Below are positions 59,688-64,000 of a DNA stretch of 64,000 bases, one piece after another. The position numbers and the translations under genes are program-made. The stretch's first letter is position 1; each line of letters starts with the position of its first letter. The stretch lies in contig NC_016472.1 in NCBI RefSeq assembly GCF_000226095.1, forward strand, positions 310,001 through 374,000, written 5' to 3'. Origin of the DNA: Thermothelomyces thermophilus ATCC 42464. Lineage: Eukaryota; Ascomycota; Sordariomycetes; Sordariales; Chaetomiaceae. The notes beneath the pieces are model-generated. The model was not told where the DNA came from. It was given only the letters and a program-made list of their open reading frames with translations, and did not search any database.

Positions 59688-61633
59688 TAGGTTCCTATAA
59701 GTTATCTTCTAGTCCGAAATTAAGCTATTTGACTAGGTACTATAGTTCTCTATTAATAATACGTAAATCTAGAATTTTTTCGATATCCTATTCTTTCTCT
59801 TTATCCTTTACTTCGATATATATAGTAACCTTAGCATTCTTTGGTACTAGTTCGAGAAAAGAAATATAAAAAACATCTATCTATAATTATATAGATAATG
59901 GTAACGATAGTCGGTAGTTAGATGTCGAAATTCGTTCTTTGATAATGAAGGGTCTGACCTTCCTAAAGTTTAGCTTTGTGCTTAGTCGTTTAGTTTATAA
60001 GTTTTGTACGATTAGGTAGACTTTGTCTCCCCTCTCTAGGCGAGGTCCCTCGAGCCTATATTTGTCATAGTAGTTCTTTATTCTGGTCTTGACAAACTCG
60101 AGTTCCTTTTTGAGCTTCTTATATAGTATATATATTTGTTTCGCTTTAACTACTGCTCTTAGTATTATAACCTCTAGTCCTTACCTAAGGTCTGCTTTAT
60201 ATCTATAGTTTACGAAGAACGGTGTGACTTTGGTCGTTTCCGTTAGCGTCATATTGTAAGCGAGTTATACTATTAGTAATAGCATAACCTAGTCGTCTTA
60301 CTAGTAGTTGACATAAGAGTAGAGGTCCTACTTAATAACTTGGTTTAGTCGCTCTATTTATCTGTTAGTTTATAGGTAATATACTATTAATAGCTTACTA
60401 TTAATACCTAATCATTATATTAATGCTTGCTAGAACTTTGATACGAACTTAGTATCTCTATTGGTAATCTATTTTTATAGCTAAGCATATACTAATATAA
60501 CTTACTAATAGATTATATCTACTAGCTATTTAGCTATCTAGGACTCCTTATAGGGAAAGAAGTATACCTATTTAGTTAGGCGATCTACTATAATAAGAAT
60601 ACCATTATGGATTACTCCTATAGCTATATCTTTAGATTCTAGTAGCTTCGTAATAAAGTCTATCGTAACTAAACTCTATAGTTTGTCAGCTATTAGCAAT
60701 GGCTAAAGTAGCCTATACGGCTTATATCGTGCCATTTTACTTCGATTACAAATGTCGTAGTCCTATACGACTTCCTTAACTCGTACCGTTAACTATAGAA
60801 AGTCGTAATGTTTCTTGACTTATACGACAGTCTTCGTAACTCCTTTGTATCCTCCAAGTTTTGACTTATAGAGTTCTTAAATCATTCGTAGCTATTGATC
60901 CCTATCGTAGATATATGCTTTACCTCGGTACTAGAGTTTCCTATCTCTTTCTTCTACTCTGTTAGGTACCACTAGGCCTGGTGCCGCTTAATACTATATC
61001 TCGTTGATCCTTTCTTCTCAAAAGATTACATAACATTCTAAGAACAAGTCAAGTAGATTATCTTCTATAGGTGTCTATGTTTCGTGATATAGCATTCTGT
61101 CTATTTGTTCCTTGAATAATGGTAGTGTTATTTCCGTTCGTCCTTCCGTATAATCTATTTGTCGGCTTAAGATATCTGCTTATACGTTCTCTTTACCTTT
61201 CTTATGACGGATCTTAAAATTGAATTCTACAAGGAATTCTACCTATCGTATTTATCGTCTATTAAGCTTCTTTGTCATTATAAAGTATCGTAAATTCTTA
61301 TAATCTATATATACTTATACTAGTTTAATCGTACTACTAAGGTATAGTTACTATTCCTTAAAAGCTTTAATAATTGTAAGTAGTTCCTTGTTATGGATTA
61401 GATAATTAAGATATAGTCTACTAAGCTTCTTTGAAAAGAAGGCTATAAGATATAGCTTTCTTTGTTTGTCTTATTATCCTAATTATCCTCTAATAGTATA
61501 GTCTAAAGCGTCCGTTTCTACCTTAAATAGCTTTTTAGGATCTAGTAATACTAATACTAGATCTTTAGTAATAGCATCGTAGATCTACGTAAATACTTAT
61601 TTATACTATTCTTTCTATTAGAATTTAGCGTTC
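59640..61633 (-). pseudogene. pol: pol of copy H, RNase H to chromodomain
   Basis: Integrase first Asp (near 60660) and Glu (near 60354) kept, second Asp changed to Asn (near 60462). Chromodomain at about 59688-59787. RNase H Thr-Asp-Ala region near 61515, after which copy I interrupts. The 3' limit is approximate because of the convergent overlap with the antisense gene. Confidence 0.86.
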
Positions 61634-62068
61634 TATCACGATTTGGCTACATAAGGCAACCCGACAAGGCATACGAAACCAATTAGGAACCGTAAGATCC
61701 AAGGACCAATTAGGAAGTAATCGTAGTAATCATACTTCGATCAAGGCAAGCACCCGAATAATGATCAAAGAAACGTAGTAGCGATCATACGATTAGAACC
61801 TAAAGGGGAACACTTAAAAATAAAGAAACCAGACAAGTATATTAGATAGTTAGTCACTCGTTCTAGTAGACTCTAGGAGTTTACTAGTAATAGTAACTTA
61901 TAATTATAGTACTTATACCAAGCATCGTTAACTACTATAAGAGGTAACTCTAGTGTTATTATAAACCCTTTAGCTTTACCAAATCCCTTAGACGACCTGC
62001 CTACTTGTCCCGCTTAATCTACCTTCGTCTAAACCCTTTTAGAAGAAGTCTAAGTTAGGTTCGTTACA
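61634..62068 (+). repeat. 5' LTR of copy I, U3 type III variant
   Basis: 435 bp, 37 bp longer than the F LTRs. The first half aligns with F; the segment between the U3 GATC cluster and the R region has a different, A-rich filling. Self-primer AGTAATAGTAA at 61886-61896. Confidence 0.92.
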
Positions 62069-62084
62069 CGTTGCTATCACTCTC
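62069..62084 (+). promoter_or_regulatory. Primer-binding site of copy I, second variant
   Basis: CGTTGCTATCACTCTC; TTGCTATCACT (62071-62081) is unmutated and complementary to AGTGATAGCAA, the word preserved in the F 3' LTR. Confidence 0.7.
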
Positions 62085-62095
62085 TTTGTTCTATT

Positions 62096-64000
62096 ATAGT
62101 TTAGAACGGAGGTGACTTCGACCTTGACATCGATATAGCTACTAACGTTATGGCCGAATAGCTGCTTGCCTAGCTTAGTTAACTCTATTAGCGAATCTAG
62201 GAGTTAGACTAGAGAGATAAGGCTACTTAAACTCGAATTAAGGAACTCGAGAACGGCGAAAAGCACTTGTAGAAATTGGTTAACAAGGCCTATACTAAAA
62301 TTAAGGCACTTGAGGGCGCTAAAGCGAGCTATATTAAGATTGAACTACCTAGTAAATATAGAGGAACTAAGGAGGACCTTATAGGATTCCTAATAAACCT
62401 CTAATCCTACTTCTGGCTTAATAATGACAAGTTTTTAAATGATAAAGCTAAAGTCCTTTATATAGCTACGAGACTAGAGGGTAAGGCACTTAGATAGTTC
62501 GAGCCTACGTGGAATGACTATCTTACTAAGGAAGACAAAGACGACCGAGATATATTTATATAAGTAGTCTTTCGATCCTATAACTATTTCGAAGAAGAGC
62601 TTTAAAAGGTTTTTAGTAATAAAGATAAGAAGATTTATATATAAGAAAGACTTACTAATCTCCGATGGACTAAGTTAGTAGCCTCTTATACTATATAGTT
62701 TAGATAGGATATACTTAAGTCTTAGCTTAATAATAAGGCATTAATATAACTATTCCATAACGGCTTAAAGGAAAAGGTTAAAGACAAACTATATAAGTAT
62801 AATTAGCCTAAGACTTTAGATAAATATATCATATAGGCCATTAAAATCGATAATCGACTCTATATACAAAAGTAATAGAAACAAGGTTAAATAAATAAAA
62901 CTATAGTTAAGGCTAACGATAAGAAAAAGCGAGCGTACGTTAGTACCTTATACAAGATATACCCTAGAGCTATAGATATAGATATAGCGTGGAAGTAAGA
63001 CTAGAAGAAGACGACTAAAGACAAGTCTAATATTACCTACTATAACTATAGAAAGAAAGGGCACTATAAGCGAGAATATCAAAGCCCGAAAAAAGAGTAA
63101 AAGACAGTCCCTAGAAAGGAAATTACGGTTATCGACGAAACTACTAAGAACGTTATCAAAGTAGCGGCCATAAGCTACAAAGATAGGGGCAGTAATATGG
63201 ACAATCTCGGATACGACGGCAATGGTAAAGACGAACAAGCACCGTACTCCGAACTAGTTACTATAGACCTAGAGATAGGTCTTGCCAAATAGAACATGGT
63301 AGGAGAGTATATACCGCTAATTTCGATTCTCCTAGCCTTGAGGTAGTAGGGTTTTACGGTTATATAGAGGCGGGATGGATCGTAGATAACTAATATCTAA
63401 GGAATTAAAAGACCTGGACCTAATATTTTATTCTTCTAGGAACGAATTGAATAGTACTATAATGAAGTTTTCTAGCTTAATACGAAACTATATAAATAGG
63501 ATAGATGCTTAATTTAACTTGTCTAGTAAAGCGATAAGATAAGGGATAAGATAAGGGAACTTTAATATATTATAGAAACTATTAAAGGAAAATAGCCTAT
63601 AACATATAATGGGCCTAATAGCTATACTAAGTACCTTGATAACTAGTAACTTAGTAATAATATATAAAACCTAGAATACTAGTTTATACACGCGAACTGT
63701 GGAAAAGACGAGCGTATATAGGAAAGCTACTAGAAGAAACATTCCTACCTTAGCATTAGGGTACCTATAGTCTATATATAATAGGAAAGATTTAGGAAAG
63801 AATTCTAATACCTCCTAGGTAACACCATATGACTATATCCTCGATACGAGGCATATACGTAAGTGCCCTAGTTCTAGTATATAGTATATAGATGCCGATA
63901 CTACTTCCGTAATAAATTTAAAAACAATTACTAGCCGACCTAATAAGGAAATGAGGACGGAAGCTTACACCCTATAAAATGGGTCTATAATATAGGAAAC
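62096..64000 (+). pseudogene. gag: gag of copy I, partial
   Basis: Former start ATA at 62096-62098; by the constant family length the stop would fall near 64357, outside the window. The zinc knuckle has only His left (cysteines all Tyr). Heavily RIPed. A minus-strand open frame at 62948-63238 is a shadow. Confidence 0.87.

Larger units (their letters stand above)
58441..61633 (-). mobile_element. Gypsy chromovirus copy H, 3' half, U3 type IV
   Basis: Minus-strand copy: 3' LTR, antisense gene, chromodomain, integrase and the start of RNase H, interrupted at 61633 by copy I. The left flank ends AGGTA. The 5' half lies outside the window. It is the only representative of a fourth U3/antisense type. 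Confidence 0.93.
61634..64000 (+). mobile_element. Gypsy chromovirus copy I, 5' part, U3 type III
   Basis: Inserted in H near the RNase H start, in the opposite orientation. Runs off the right edge within gag. Left flank ends CGTTC; the partner duplication is not visible. Confidence 0.93.

Overview
The window looks like constitutive heterochromatin from a filamentous ascomycete (Pezizomycotina). I see no host gene, tRNA or rRNA. Almost every base belongs to nested, mutated retrotransposons. Copies differ from one another mainly by C/T and G/A transitions, CA/TG dinucleotides are depleted in favour of TA, and CpG is largely kept. In the frames examined, the in-frame stops are nearly all TAG or TAA where a relative has CAG, CAA or TGG. 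This is the signature of repeat-induced point mutation (RIP). The species cannot be named from this.

Layout. Nine copies (A to I) of one Ty3/gypsy chromodomain element of about 7.4-7.6 kb are present, with LINE copies and an older gypsy fragment beneath them. Left nest: LINE fragment K (minus, 26132-27350) was hit by C (minus; pieces 6420-6873, 14442-18241, 25831-26131). C was then hit by A (minus, 1-6419, runs off the left edge), B (plus, 6874-14436) and D (plus, 18242-25825). Middle: LINE L1 (plus, 27351-31800), gypsy relic J (31801-32652) and a short non-RIPed island (32653-32875). Right nest: LINE L2 (plus; 32876-35613, 50620-50629, 58213-58440) was hit by E (minus, with F nested inside it), G (plus) and H (minus, with I nested inside it and running off the right edge). 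Exact 5-bp target duplications confirm the joins for B (CTATT), D (TATCT), E (AGTAG), F (TTTTA) and G (GCAAG).

Element architecture. LTR; an 11-nt self-primer binding site; gag (2262 nt in six copies, with a zinc knuckle); pol in the -1 frame relative to gag (protease, RT, RNase H, D-D35-E integrase, chromodomain); then, on the opposite strand and convergent with pol, a third gene of about 200 codons; then a hairpin, polypurine tract and LTR. The antisense gene encodes a six-cysteine (Zn2Cys6-like) cluster followed by a probable coiled coil. In three of the four types it has an in-phase 49-62 bp intron. All copies are dead.

Main discovery candidate. gag-pol and the R-U5 part of the LTR are shared by all copies, but the segment between them (the antisense gene, its leader and the LTR U3) comes in four unrelated types that travel together: type I in A, D, E, G; II in B (U3 also in C); III in F (U3 also in I); IV in H. 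This looks like a swappable cassette pairing a putative DNA-binding regulator with its own promoter. A second strong signal is co-variation between the LTR self-primer and the primer-binding site in two sequence variants.
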